This document shows, in pieces, positions 1 to 6,721 of a DNA stretch of 18,316 bases. Under the pieces are notes generated by a model. The model was not told the DNA's origin, searched no databases, and saw nothing but the letters and a program-made list of their open reading frames with translations. The position numbers were made by a program, and so were the translations under genes. The stretch lies in assembly GCA_016177355.1 (NCBI GenBank), contig JACOVL010000093.1:1-18316 (forward strand). Direction: 5' to 3'. The stretch is from Betaproteobacteria bacterium (GTDB taxonomy: Bacteria > Pseudomonadota > Gammaproteobacteria > Burkholderiales > SG8-41). Within the stretch, counting starts at the first letter, position 1; each line of letters opens with the position of its first letter.

Positions 1-571
1 CTTTCCCGGTGTTGATGTTGCTGAACGCCGCGGCTTGATCGTCGAACAGGACTTCCGCGACTTTCAGACTGGCGTACCAGGCGTCTATCTTGCGGCCGCC
101 GCCGGCGAGAAATTGACTCAGGCCCGGCAGGACGCTCTTGCGGCAGAGGCAGAACACGGGATGCGGCTGGTCGCCGGTTTTGGCGACCGCGATCTCCGTG
201 CCGGTCTTCTCGAGCGCGGCGCGCAGCCGCTGGATCAGGTCGAGCGGAAGAAACGGCGAGTCGCAGGGCACGGTGGCGATGAGGCCGTGCGCGGCCTCGC
301 TCAAACCGCGGTGCAGTCCCGCCAGCGGACCGGCAAAGCCGCCGATCTCGTCGGGCACGACGCGATATCCAAGCTGTTGATATTGTTCAATATTCTTATT
401 TGCATTAATCAGAACCTCAGCCACCTGCGGCGCGAAACGCTCGAGCACCCACTGCGCCATGGGCTTGCCGCGCAGCAGCTGCAGCCCCTTGTCCACGCCG
501 CCCATGCGGCTGCCGCGGCCGCCGGCGAGGATGACACCAGTGATGAGTGACGGGCTCTTCGTTGAGGGCAT
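1..571 (-). CDS. mobA: Molybdenum cofactor guanylyltransferase MobA (3' end cut by window edge)
   Basis: MobA transfers GMP from GTP to molybdopterin to form the MGD cofactor of DMSO-reductase-family enzymes such as the formate dehydrogenase encoded here; it acts in the cytoplasm. Reading the minus strand from an ATG at 571 gives about 190 codons without a stop. The N-terminus carries the nucleotidyltransferase signature ILAGGRGSRMGG-DKGL (residues about 14-29), followed by GGFAGPLAGL and the metal-binding segment VPCDSPFLP. The end reads SNINTGK, close to the usual MobA C-terminus, so probably only a few residues are missing. It starts 10 bp after the fdhD stop and looks co-transcribed with moaA and fdhD. 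No clear Shine-Dalgarno sequence precedes the ATG. A patch around 370-410 is markedly AT-rich compared with the rest of the gene. Confidence 0.92.
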   Translation of the reverse strand, partial: MPSTKSPSLITGVILAGGRGSRMGGVDKGLQLLRGKPMAQWVLERFAPQVAEVLINANKNIEQYQQLGYRVVPDEIGGFAGPLAGLHRGLSEAAHGLIATVPCDSPFLPLDLIQRLRAALEKTGTEIAVAKTGDQPHPVFCLCRKSVLPGLSQFLAGGGRKIDAWYASLKVAEVLFDDQAAAFSNINTGK

Positions 572-580
572 CCGGATACG

Positions 581-1325
581 TCAGGCGAGCATCGTCGGCA
601 TGGCGGTCTTCACGAAGCGGTGCTTGCCGGTGAACAGCAGGTAGTGCTTGTTGACGGCGCGGCCGAGCATGGTGATGCCGACCTTGCGCGCGATCTCGTA
701 GCCCATCTGGGTCAGGCCCGAGCGCGAGACGACCGGCGATCGCGTCCACGGCGTTATGACGGCCCACGTCCTCGACGAAGTAGAGGATCTCCGCGCCGGC
801 GCCGGCGAGCGCGCAGCCGTGCACCGCGCCCGCGCTCTTGTAGATCGTCTCGTGGCGGCGCACGGCGTCGAGAAGAACATAAAGTGTTTCTTCCGGGAGC
901 TTGACGTCGTCGCGCAGCTTTAGAGCGTCTATCTCCTCCATCAGGTCGCCGAACACCGTGCCCTGGCCGCAGCCGGTGGTGACCGTGCGCTTTTTCATTT
1001 TCTCCCGCATCTTCCGGTCGCTGCCCTTGCCGGCCTTGCGTGTCGTGACCGCGGCCGCCTCGGTCTCCCAGTCCACCTGCACTTCGGCGATCTCCTCGAC
1101 GGAGCGCACCAGGCGCTGGTTGCGCAGGTAGCCGATGGCGAGCGCCTCCGGCGCCTGCCCGAGCGTCATCAGCGTGACCACCTCGCGCTTGTCCACGTAG
1201 AGCGTCAGCGGATGCTCGCCCGCGATCGGCGTGGGCAACCGCTCGCCGCGCTCGTTCAGCGCCTCGACCTCGAACGTGAGCGGGCGGCTGGCGCGGCTGA
1301 TGCGGGGACGGTAAGGGGCGCGCAT
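581..1325 (-). pseudogene. fdhD: FdhD formate dehydrogenase sulfurtransferase, frameshifted with an apparent internal deletion
   Basis: FdhD carries sulfur from IscS to the Mo/W-bis-MGD cofactor and is needed for formate dehydrogenase activity. The first 198 codons from the ATG at 1325 are clearly FdhD: EHPLTLYVDKREVVTLMTLG (residues 37-56), the cysteine loop TTGCGQGT (Cys119) and VEDVGRHNAVDAIAG (184-198). The typical C-terminus, SRSGLTQMGYEIARKVG through KHYLLFTGKHRF, then appears in a different frame from about position 733 and ends at 581. The family stretch expected between them, the TTGRLTSEMV region, is absent. About 248 residues can be read against roughly 280 usual. If uncorrected, the original frame reads on to 417, across the mobA start. 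The ATG abuts the moaA stop, so the genes look translationally coupled. Either the gene is dead or the assembly has an error here. Confidence 0.85.
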
Positions 1326-2357
1326 TCAGCCGCCGATGTACGACATCTCGATCTTCTCGAGCTTCGCCGTTTGCGAGGTACGGATCTCGGAATAGCGGTC
1401 GGTGCGCTTCGTCCAGATGCCGGTGACCGCGTCGGCGATTTCCCGATCGGTGGCCCCGCCGCGCAGCAGCGCGCGCAGGTCGTGCCCGGCGGTGGCGAAC
1501 AGGCAGGTGTAGAGCTTGCCCTCGGTGGAGAGCCGCAGGCGCGTACAGTCGCGGCAGAACGCCTGCGTGACCGAGGCGATCACGCCGATCTCGCCGCTGC
1601 CGTCGCGATAGCGCCAGCGTTCCGCGACCTCGCCCTGGTAATTGGGGTCCACCGGATCGAGCGGCATCTCGGCGGCTATCGTGCCGACGATCTCGCGCGC
1701 GGTGACGACGTCGTCCATGCGCCAGCCGTTGGTGTGGCCGACGTCCATGTACTCGATGAAGCGCAGGATGTGGCCGCTCGCGCGAAAATGGCGCGCCATC
1801 GGCAGCACGGCCGCGTCGTTCAGACCACGCTTGACCACCATGTTGACCTTGACCGGGAGCCCCGCGGCGGCTGCCGCGTCTATGCCTTCGAGGACGGCCG
1901 CGACCGGGAAATCCGCGTCGTTCATGCGCTTGAACGTCGCGTCGTCCAGCGCGTCGAGGCTGACGGTGATGCGCTGCAGGCCGGCGTCCCTGAGCGCGCG
2001 CGCCTTGCGCTTCAACAGCGAGCCGTTGGTGGTAAGAGTGAGGTCGAGCCCGGGGATGCGTGAGAGCATCGCTATCAACTGCTCGAGGTTGCGCCGCACC
2101 AGAGGCTCGCCTCCGGTAAGACGTACTTTCCCGACGCCGAGTCCGCGCAACACGCCCGCGAGCCGCGCGATCTCCTCGAAGCTCAGGATCTCCTTGCGTT
2201 CGAGAAACGGGTAGCCCTGACCGAAAACTTCTTTCGGCATGCAGTAGACGCAGCGGAAGTTGCAACGGTCCGTGACCGAGATCCTGAGGTCGCGCAACGG
2301 CCGGCCCAGCCGGTCGAGAGCGGCGGCATTACCCGAAACGGCGGACAGTTTGGTCAT
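1326..2357 (-). CDS. moaA: GTP 3',8-cyclase MoaA
   Basis: MoaA is the radical-SAM enzyme that, with MoaC, converts GTP to cyclic pyranopterin monophosphate, the first step of molybdopterin synthesis in the cytoplasm. The 343-residue length is normal. The SAM-cluster motif CNFRCVYC places Cys32, Cys36 and Cys39, and the SAM-binding GGEP lies at 82-85. The C-terminal substrate-side cluster ligands are Cys268, Cys271 and Cys285 (FCRDC, then YTC). The protein ends in the family's characteristic Gly-Gly. The ATG at 2357 gives a sensible N-terminus, though no strong Shine-Dalgarno sequence is visible. It heads a minus-strand set with fdhD (0 bp gap) and mobA, and is divergent from the DUF3305 gene across 148 bp. 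It supplies the pterin for the formate dehydrogenase next door. Confidence 0.97.
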   Translation of the reverse strand: MTKLSAVSGNAAALDRLGRPLRDLRISVTDRCNFRCVYCMPKEVFGQGYPFLERKEILSFEEIARLAGVLRGLGVGKVRLTGGEPLVRRNLEQLIAMLSRIPGLDLTLTTNGSLLKRKARALRDAGLQRITVSLDALDDATFKRMNDADFPVAAVLEGIDAAAAAGLPVKVNMVVKRGLNDAAVLPMARHFRASGHILRFIEYMDVGHTNGWRMDDVVTAREIVGTIAAEMPLDPVDPNYQGEVAERWRYRDGSGEIGVIASVTQAFCRDCTRLRLSTEGKLYTCLFATAGHDLRALLRGGATDREIADAVTGIWTKRTDRYSEIRTSQTAKLEKIEMSYIGG

Positions 2358-2397
2358 GGTGGGGAATTCGCGGGCGCTCGCGTCCAGCGGAATGGCG

Positions 2398-2427
2398 ATT
2401 ATGACAAAGGAGGGCGTCCGGAGGCAA
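2398..2427 (-). promoter_or_regulatory. Candidate sigma70-type promoter for moaA-fdhD-mobA
   Basis: On the minus strand TTGCCT (2427-2422) is followed after 18 bp by CATAAT (2403-2398), about 40 bp upstream of the moaA ATG. Spacing and both hexamers fit a vegetative promoter moderately well. This is pattern matching by eye only. Confidence 0.35.
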
Positions 2428-2428
2428 G

Positions 2429-2468
2429 GAAAACACTGTTATCAAATCAACTATTTGGGAGTGTTTTC
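2429..2468. repeat. Perfect 9-bp inverted repeat in the divergent moaA / DUF3305 promoter region
   Basis: GAAAACACT (2429-2437) and AGTGTTTTC (2460-2468) are exact reverse complements separated by 22 AT-rich bases. The element sits in the 148-bp intergenic region between the divergent moaA and DUF3305 genes, immediately upstream of the candidate moaA -35 box. It could be an operator for a dimeric regulator or an RNA hairpin in the leader of the plus-strand transcript. No named regulator site was recognised. Confidence 0.5.
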
Positions 2469-2505
2469 GGTTGCGCGCCGGCGGCGCCTGGCGCACAATG
2501 CCGGA

Positions 2506-3036
2506 ATGGCGGAAAGCAGAGACACCGTAGGCAATACCACGCCGGCCGGCAATCTCGCGCCGTACCCCGTCGCGGTGATCATGGAACGGGTCAAGCTCGA
2601 CCACCGCTGGGCGAGCGAGCGATGGGAGGCGAAGGGGGTCGTGCGCGACGTGATGCCGGCGGGCAGCGGCGAGCGCGTCATCGTCAGCGACGGGAAGATC
2701 ACGCAGATCCTGTTCCCGGGATTCGTGATCAAGCTGCACCCCGACGAGGCGGAGGGCTATCTCTACAACATCACGTCGCCGCAACCCAAGGTGTTCGTGA
2801 TGTGGCGCATGCGCGACGAGGTCGCGCGGCCCGAACGGCTCTCCGTCAGCTACCACGAAGGCGCGCGCTGGATGGATGCCGAGGAGACCGTGGGCGGCGT
2901 GGCGCTGCCGCCCGACCTGGTGCCGTGGATCGCCGAATTCGGCGCCGTGCATTACAAGCCCGAGGAAAAAAAGAAAAAGCGCTACGCGAGCAGCCGGGAC
3001 AAGGGCGTGGCGTCGCACCGCGACGGGACATCGTGA
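2506..3036 (+). CDS. DUF3305 family protein, formate dehydrogenase-associated
   Basis: The 176-residue product resembles the DUF3305 family, small cytoplasmic proteins of unknown function repeatedly encoded beside formate dehydrogenase genes together with DUF3306. Visible features are an N-terminal PYPVAVIMERVKLDHRWASE segment (about residues 17-36), a core with ILFPGFVIKLHPDEAEGYLYN, then FVMWRM and a WMDAEETV segment, and a basic tail rich in Lys and Arg. There is no signal peptide or membrane segment. I chose the ATG at 2506 because the frame stays open far upstream (to 2260) but there it runs antisense through the 5' end of moaA and the intergenic region. No clear Shine-Dalgarno sequence is present. 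Its stop overlaps the GTG of the next gene (GTGA), so the two are probably translated together. A role in FDH maturation is inferred from context only. Confidence 0.88.
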   Translation: MAESRDTVGNTTPAGNLAPYPVAVIMERVKLDHRWASERWEAKGVVRDVMPAGSGERVIVSDGKITQILFPGFVIKLHPDEAEGYLYNITSPQPKVFVMWRMRDEVARPERLSVSYHEGARWMDAEETVGGVALPPDLVPWIAEFGAVHYKPEEKKKKRYASSRDKGVASHRDGTS

Positions 3037-3578
3037 GCGCAGAACGCGACGGGATGACGGCCAAAGAGGACAAAGAGGCGTTTCTCTCGCGCTGGTCGCG
3101 GCTGAAGGAGGAGACGAAACAGCCGCCGCCGCAGAAGGCGCCGGAGAAGGCGGTGGACCCCAGGGCGCCCGCGCCGGAGCTGCCGCCGCTCGACAAGCTC
3201 ACGTTCGACTCCGACTACCGCGGTTTCTTCCACCCCAAGGTGGACGAGGGCATGCGGCGCGCGGCCCTGAAGAAGCTCTTCACCGACCCCCGCTTCAATG
3301 TGATGGACGGGCTCGATACTTACATAGACGACTACAGCAAATCCGATCCCATCCCGGCGGCGATGCTGGCGGGTCTCAAGCAGGCGCAAAACATCCTCCA
3401 ATGGGCGAAAGAAGACACAGAAAAGCGCAACAAGGAGGAAGCAGAACGACTGCAGGCTAAAGAGGGGACGCCGCAGGCGCTCGAACCACCCGCTGCGCCA
3501 TCCACAGCGACCGAGGTCCAGTCCGACGCCCCGGACCCGGTTCCCGCAGCGCCCGATGCCCGCCGCGCGGGCTCGTAG
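3033..3578 (+). CDS. DUF3306 family protein, formate dehydrogenase-associated
   Basis: The product (181 residues from the GTG at 3033, or 174 from the ATG at 3054) resembles the DUF3306 family, of unknown function and typically paired with DUF3305 in FDH loci. The conserved part is the N-terminal FLSRWSRLK segment and the central LDSDYRGFF-like region (FDSDYRGFFHPKVDEGMRRA, then LKKLFTDPRFNVMDGLDTYIDDYS). The C-terminal third is low-complexity and rich in Ala, Pro and Glu, probably unstructured. No signal peptide or transmembrane segment is seen. The GTG start overlaps the upstream stop by four bases, which favours translational coupling; the ATG 21 bases later has no better ribosome site, so the start is uncertain. 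The next gene begins 42 bp downstream. Function in FDH maturation is inferred from neighbours. Confidence 0.87.
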   Translation: MSAERDGMTAKEDKEAFLSRWSRLKEETKQPPPQKAPEKAVDPRAPAPELPPLDKLTFDSDYRGFFHPKVDEGMRRAALKKLFTDPRFNVMDGLDTYIDDYSKSDPIPAAMLAGLKQAQNILQWAKEDTEKRNKEEAERLQAKEGTPQALEPPAAPSTATEVQSDAPDPVPAAPDARRAGS

Positions 3579-3620
3579 CATCGAAACGCGCTGTTTGCCC
3601 TGAATACCACCCGATCGCGC

Positions 3621-5720
3621 ATGGCCAAGGACAAGCTCATCTGCAATTGCAACCGCACCATGCCGCTCGACGGAAGAGCGCTCGCTCGCGCGTTGAAGCT
3701 CGGTTCGGCGCCTGCGATCAGCAGCGAGCTCTGCCGCAAGCACGTGGCGGCGTTCGAAGCCGCGGTGAAGAACGGCGGCGACCTCGTCGTCGCCTGCACC
3801 CAGGAAGCGCCGCTGTTCGGCGAGCTGCACGGCGAGCTGAAGGGCAGCGGCGGCATCCAGTTCGTCAACATCCGCGAGACCGCGGGGTGGTCGGCCGAGG
3901 CGAAGGATGCGACGCCGAAGATCGCCGCGCTGCTGGCGCTCGCCGACCTGCCCGAGCCCGAGCCGGTGCCGGTGGTCTCCTACAAATCCGGCGGCAGCCT
4001 GCTGATCATCGGGCCGGGGGCGGCGGCTCTGCAGTGGGCCGACCGCCTGGCGGAGCAGCTCACGGTCAGCGTTCTGGCGACCGGGACCGCGGAACCTCAC
4101 GAACTGCCCTCGGTGCGCCGCTATCCGGTGTTTTCCGGAAAACCGCGCGCCGTCACCGGCTATCTCGGCGCGTTCCGGGTCGAGTGGGAGCAGGCCAATC
4201 CGATCGATCTGGAAGTTTGCACGCGCTGCAACGCGTGCATCCGCGCCTGTCCCGAGCAGGCGATCGATTTTTCCTACCAGATCGATCTCGACAAGTGCAA
4301 GGCGCACCGCCAGTGCGTGAAAGCCTGCGGCGAGATCGGCGCGGTCGATTTCGAGCGCAAGGAGACGCAGCGCAGCGACGCCTTCGACATGGTCCTCGAC
4401 CTGTCCCGCGAGCCGCTGATCAAGTTGCCGCAGCCGCCGCAGGGCTACTTCGCGCCCCGCAACGACCCGTTGGAGCAGGCCCTCGCGGCGCAGCAGCTCA
4501 TGCAGTTCGTCGGTGACTTCGAGAAGCCGAAGTTCTTTGAATATAAAGAAAAAATCTGCGCTCACCGCCGCAACGAGATCACCGGCTGCACGAAATGCAT
4601 GGACGTCTGCTCGACGCGCGCGATTACCAGCGAGCGCGGGGAGAACCGCATCCAGGTCGAGCCGCACCTGTGCATGGGCTGCGGCGGCTGCGCGGCCGTC
4701 TGCCCGTCGGGCGCGTTGACCTATGCCTATCCGCGGGTCTCCGACATGGGCACGCGGGTGAAGACCGTGCTCCAGGTCTACCGCGAAGCCGGCGGCGAAA
4801 ACGCATGCCTGCTGTTCCACAACACCACCGACGGGCGGGAACTCATCGCGCGCCTGGCACGGCGCGGGAAGGGCCTGCCCGCAAACGTGATACCGCTTGA
4901 GGTGTTTCACGTCGCATCGCTCGGCCTCGATCTCATGCTGGGCAGCATCGCTCTTGGGGCGGCGCGGTTTGCAATACTCACTGCGGGCTCGGAGCCAGCC
5001 GACTACCTCGGGGCGCTGGAGCGCCAGATGGGCTACGCGCGGGAAATCGTGAGCGGGCTCGGCCTGGGCGGGGGCCGGTTCCGGCTGATCAAGGCCGGCG
5101 ACGTGAAAGACCTCGAGCAGGCGGCGTGGGAAGGGAACGGCCCGCGCTCGCTGACGCCGGCGACGTTCAACCTCTCGAACGAGAAGCGCGCCACGCTCGA
5201 TTTCGCGTTCGACCACCTGCTGCGGCACGCGCCGGTGCGCAAGGACGAGCTGTCGCTGTCGGCGGGCGCCCCCTATGGCGCGGTCGTGGTGGACAAACAG
5301 AAATGCACCCTGTGCCTCGCCTGCGTCGGCGCCTGCCCGGTGGGCGCCCTGATCGACGCCAAGGACAAGCCCCAGTTGAAGTTCATCGAGCGCAACTGCG
5401 TGCAATGCGGGCTGTGCGAGAAGACCTGCCCCGAGGACGCGATCGCGCTCATACCGCGGCTGTTGCTCGCGCCCCAGGCGGTCCAGCCGGTGGTGGTGAA
5501 CGAGGACCAGATCTTCGCCTGCGTGCGCTGCGGCAAGCCGTTCGCCAACCAGCGCATCATCGACAACATGCTGGGCAAGCTCGGCGCGCACTCGATGTTC
5601 CGCGACCCCGCCGCGTTGCGCCGCCTGCAGATGTGCCAGGACTGCCGCGTGGTGGACATGTTCGAAAAGGGGGACGCCGGGACCATATTCGATGAAACAG
5701 GGAAAGGGACTGGAGCGTGA
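3621..5720 (+). CDS. Multi-cluster 4Fe-4S polyferredoxin of the formate dehydrogenase locus
   Basis: This 699-residue cytoplasmic protein has no signal peptide and is built from repeated iron-sulfur motifs. Canonical CxxCxxCxxxC sets lie at Cys200-210, Cys351-361, Cys562-572 and Cys593-603; a variant with Cys313 far from Cys323/326/330 makes a fifth. The set after the first reads Cys226, His229, Cys232, Cys236, so a histidine stands where the second cysteine is expected. Additional pairs lie at the N-terminus (Cys8/Cys10) and C-terminus (Cys634/637 and Cys672/675, resembling a metal ribbon). Residues about 365-540 contain no cluster motif apart from a lone Cys396. The protein is typical of loci with DUF3305, DUF3306 and TorD, but its redox partner is unknown to me. 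Its stop overlaps the GTG of the TorD gene. Possible roles are electron supply during FDH maturation or coupling FDH to cytoplasmic carriers. Confidence 0.9.
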   Translation: MAKDKLICNCNRTMPLDGRALARALKLGSAPAISSELCRKHVAAFEAAVKNGGDLVVACTQEAPLFGELHGELKGSGGIQFVNIRETAGWSAEAKDATPKIAALLALADLPEPEPVPVVSYKSGGSLLIIGPGAAALQWADRLAEQLTVSVLATGTAEPHELPSVRRYPVFSGKPRAVTGYLGAFRVEWEQANPIDLEVCTRCNACIRACPEQAIDFSYQIDLDKCKAHRQCVKACGEIGAVDFERKETQRSDAFDMVLDLSREPLIKLPQPPQGYFAPRNDPLEQALAAQQLMQFVGDFEKPKFFEYKEKICAHRRNEITGCTKCMDVCSTRAITSERGENRIQVEPHLCMGCGGCAAVCPSGALTYAYPRVSDMGTRVKTVLQVYREAGGENACLLFHNTTDGRELIARLARRGKGLPANVIPLEVFHVASLGLDLMLGSIALGAARFAILTAGSEPADYLGALERQMGYAREIVSGLGLGGGRFRLIKAGDVKDLEQAAWEGNGPRSLTPATFNLSNEKRATLDFAFDHLLRHAPVRKDELSLSAGAPYGAVVVDKQKCTLCLACVGACPVGALIDAKDKPQLKFIERNCVQCGLCEKTCPEDAIALIPRLLLAPQAVQPVVVNEDQIFACVRCGKPFANQRIIDNMLGKLGAHSMFRDPAALRRLQMCQDCRVVDMFEKGDAGTIFDETGKGTGA

Positions 5721-6340
5721 GCGACGCGGGCCCCGGACTTGCCGCTGCAACACCACTGGATGCGGAAGACCTTGCCCGCGCCAACCTGTACGGCCTGGTG
5801 AGCCGGCTCTTCTACGGACCGGCGGATCCGAACCTGCTGGCTGAGATCATCCGCAGCGGGCAGGAAGGGGAGGGGGAAGCGAAGGGTGGCGCGCTGGTCG
5901 CTGCCTGGAGCACCTTGCGGACAGCATGCGCTGGCGCCTACCCTGCGATCGTGAGGCAGGAGTACGACACCCTGTTCGTCGGCGTCGGAAAGTCGGAGGT
6001 GACTCCCTATCTTTCCGCCTATGCCGAGCCGTCCGCGCCGGACCTTTACCTGGTCAGGCTGCGCGACCGGCTGACGGCCTTGGGGCTGGGGCGCCGGGAG
6101 AGCGTGTTCGAAGTGGAAGACCACATCTCGGGGGTCAGCGACGTCATGCGCTGGCTGATCGAAGACCGGAACCCGTTGGAGGATCAGCAACGTTTCTTCG
6201 AGAGCTTTGTTTATCCCGGCGCCGTTCTTTTCTGTGTTGCAGTGCAAAACGCATCTTCCGCCAGCTTTTACAAGCAAGTAGCCACGTTTGCCCAGTCCTT
6301 TTTCGAGCTTGAGAGGACGGCTTTCGAAATGTCTGGTTAG
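5717..6340 (+). CDS. TorD/DmsD-family molecular chaperone for the FDH catalytic subunit
   Basis: TorD-family chaperones bind the Tat signal and core of molybdo/tungsto-enzymes and hold them until the cofactor is inserted. This 207-residue protein has the usual size and all-alpha character. Family-like motifs include DLARANLYGLVSRLF near residues 17-31, EYDTLFVGVGKSEVTPYLSAY in the middle, and EVEDHISGVSDVMRWL, matching the conserved E-x-DH segment. The GTG start at 5717 overlaps the polyferredoxin stop (GTGA). It is followed by a 175-bp gap containing a candidate promoter, so it closes the maturation block and precedes the structural genes. The partner is most likely the alpha subunit encoded at 6722, inferred from position. 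Confidence 0.9.
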   Translation: MSDAGPGLAAATPLDAEDLARANLYGLVSRLFYGPADPNLLAEIIRSGQEGEGEAKGGALVAAWSTLRTACAGAYPAIVRQEYDTLFVGVGKSEVTPYLSAYAEPSAPDLYLVRLRDRLTALGLGRRESVFEVEDHISGVSDVMRWLIEDRNPLEDQQRFFESFVYPGAVLFCVAVQNASSASFYKQVATFAQSFFELERTAFEMSG

Positions 6341-6438
6341 TAAATGCCGCCTGTCGTCTAAATGAGAATGAATGTCATCCATGCCGCTGGAACGCAGCCG
6401 GATTCGATTCTCGTTCTTAAACCCCTTCCAAATTAATG

Positions 6439-6467
6439 TTGATTTGCACCGGATTGCAGCGTAAATT
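6439..6467 (+). promoter_or_regulatory. Candidate sigma70-type promoter of the structural formate dehydrogenase operon
   Basis: TTGATT (6439-6444) and TAAATT (6462-6467) are separated by exactly 17 bp, within an AT-rich 175-bp gap between the TorD gene and the Tat-signal protein gene. Transcription would begin near 6474, leaving a leader of about 40 bases before the ATG at 6516. It would let the structural genes be expressed separately from the maturation genes. The call rests on hexamer match and spacing only. Confidence 0.45.
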
Positions 6468-6515
6468 TTCACTTAATTCATAACGACGCTGATGCTTCAT
6501 AAAAAGGAGGATGTG

Positions 6516-6710
6516 ATGAAAGTCCCAGCATCCAAGCTGTCCCGCCGTAAATTCCTGTTGGCTGTCGGTGCCGGTGGCGTTGCCACCGCGGCGGTGGTTG
6601 CCGGCAAAAATCCTCAAGCACAGCCCAAGAAGGCTGAAGCCGTGGCCGGTTCCAAGGGCTACCAGCTCACGGAACACGTCCGCAAGTACTACGAAACAAC
6701 CAAAGTCTGA
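6516..6710 (+). CDS. Small twin-arginine signal protein of the formate dehydrogenase region
   Basis: This 64-residue protein belongs by appearance to the short 'formate dehydrogenase region Tat target' family (TIGR02811-like; FdhX in Shewanella). It carries a twin-arginine motif, LSRRKFLL (residues 8-15), then a hydrophobic Gly/Ala/Val stretch to about 29 and a short polar tail ending KGYQLTEHVRKYYETTKV. The start is fixed by a strong AAAGGAGG at 6503-6510, five bases before the ATG at 6516; the frame is open further upstream to 6492 but without such a site. The alpha-subunit gene starts 11 bp after the stop. The role is not established; a small exported or Tat-associated accessory to FDH assembly is inferred. 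Confidence 0.88.
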   Translation: MKVPASKLSRRKFLLAVGAGGVATAAVVAGKNPQAQPKKAEAVAGSKGYQLTEHVRKYYETTKV

Positions 6711-6721
6711 GGGGGCGTCCC

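Noticed and set aside
754..2265. A 503-codon minus-strand frame crossing moaA and fdhD
   Set aside because: It is out of frame with both well-supported proteins and shows only a repetitive Arg-rich composition.
2486..2503. A sigma54-like TGGC/TGC pattern upstream of the DUF3305 gene
   Set aside because: The spacing between the GG and GC elements is too short for a -24/-12 promoter.
2982..5756. A 924-codon open frame on the minus strand
   Set aside because: It runs antisense to the polyferredoxin gene and its neighbours. It is Arg/Ala-rich without any family motif, a usual artefact of high-GC coding DNA.
6364..6412. GAGAAT / ATTCTC inverted repeat upstream of the FDH operon
   Set aside because: Six-base arms with a loop of about 37 bases are too weak to support a terminator or operator.
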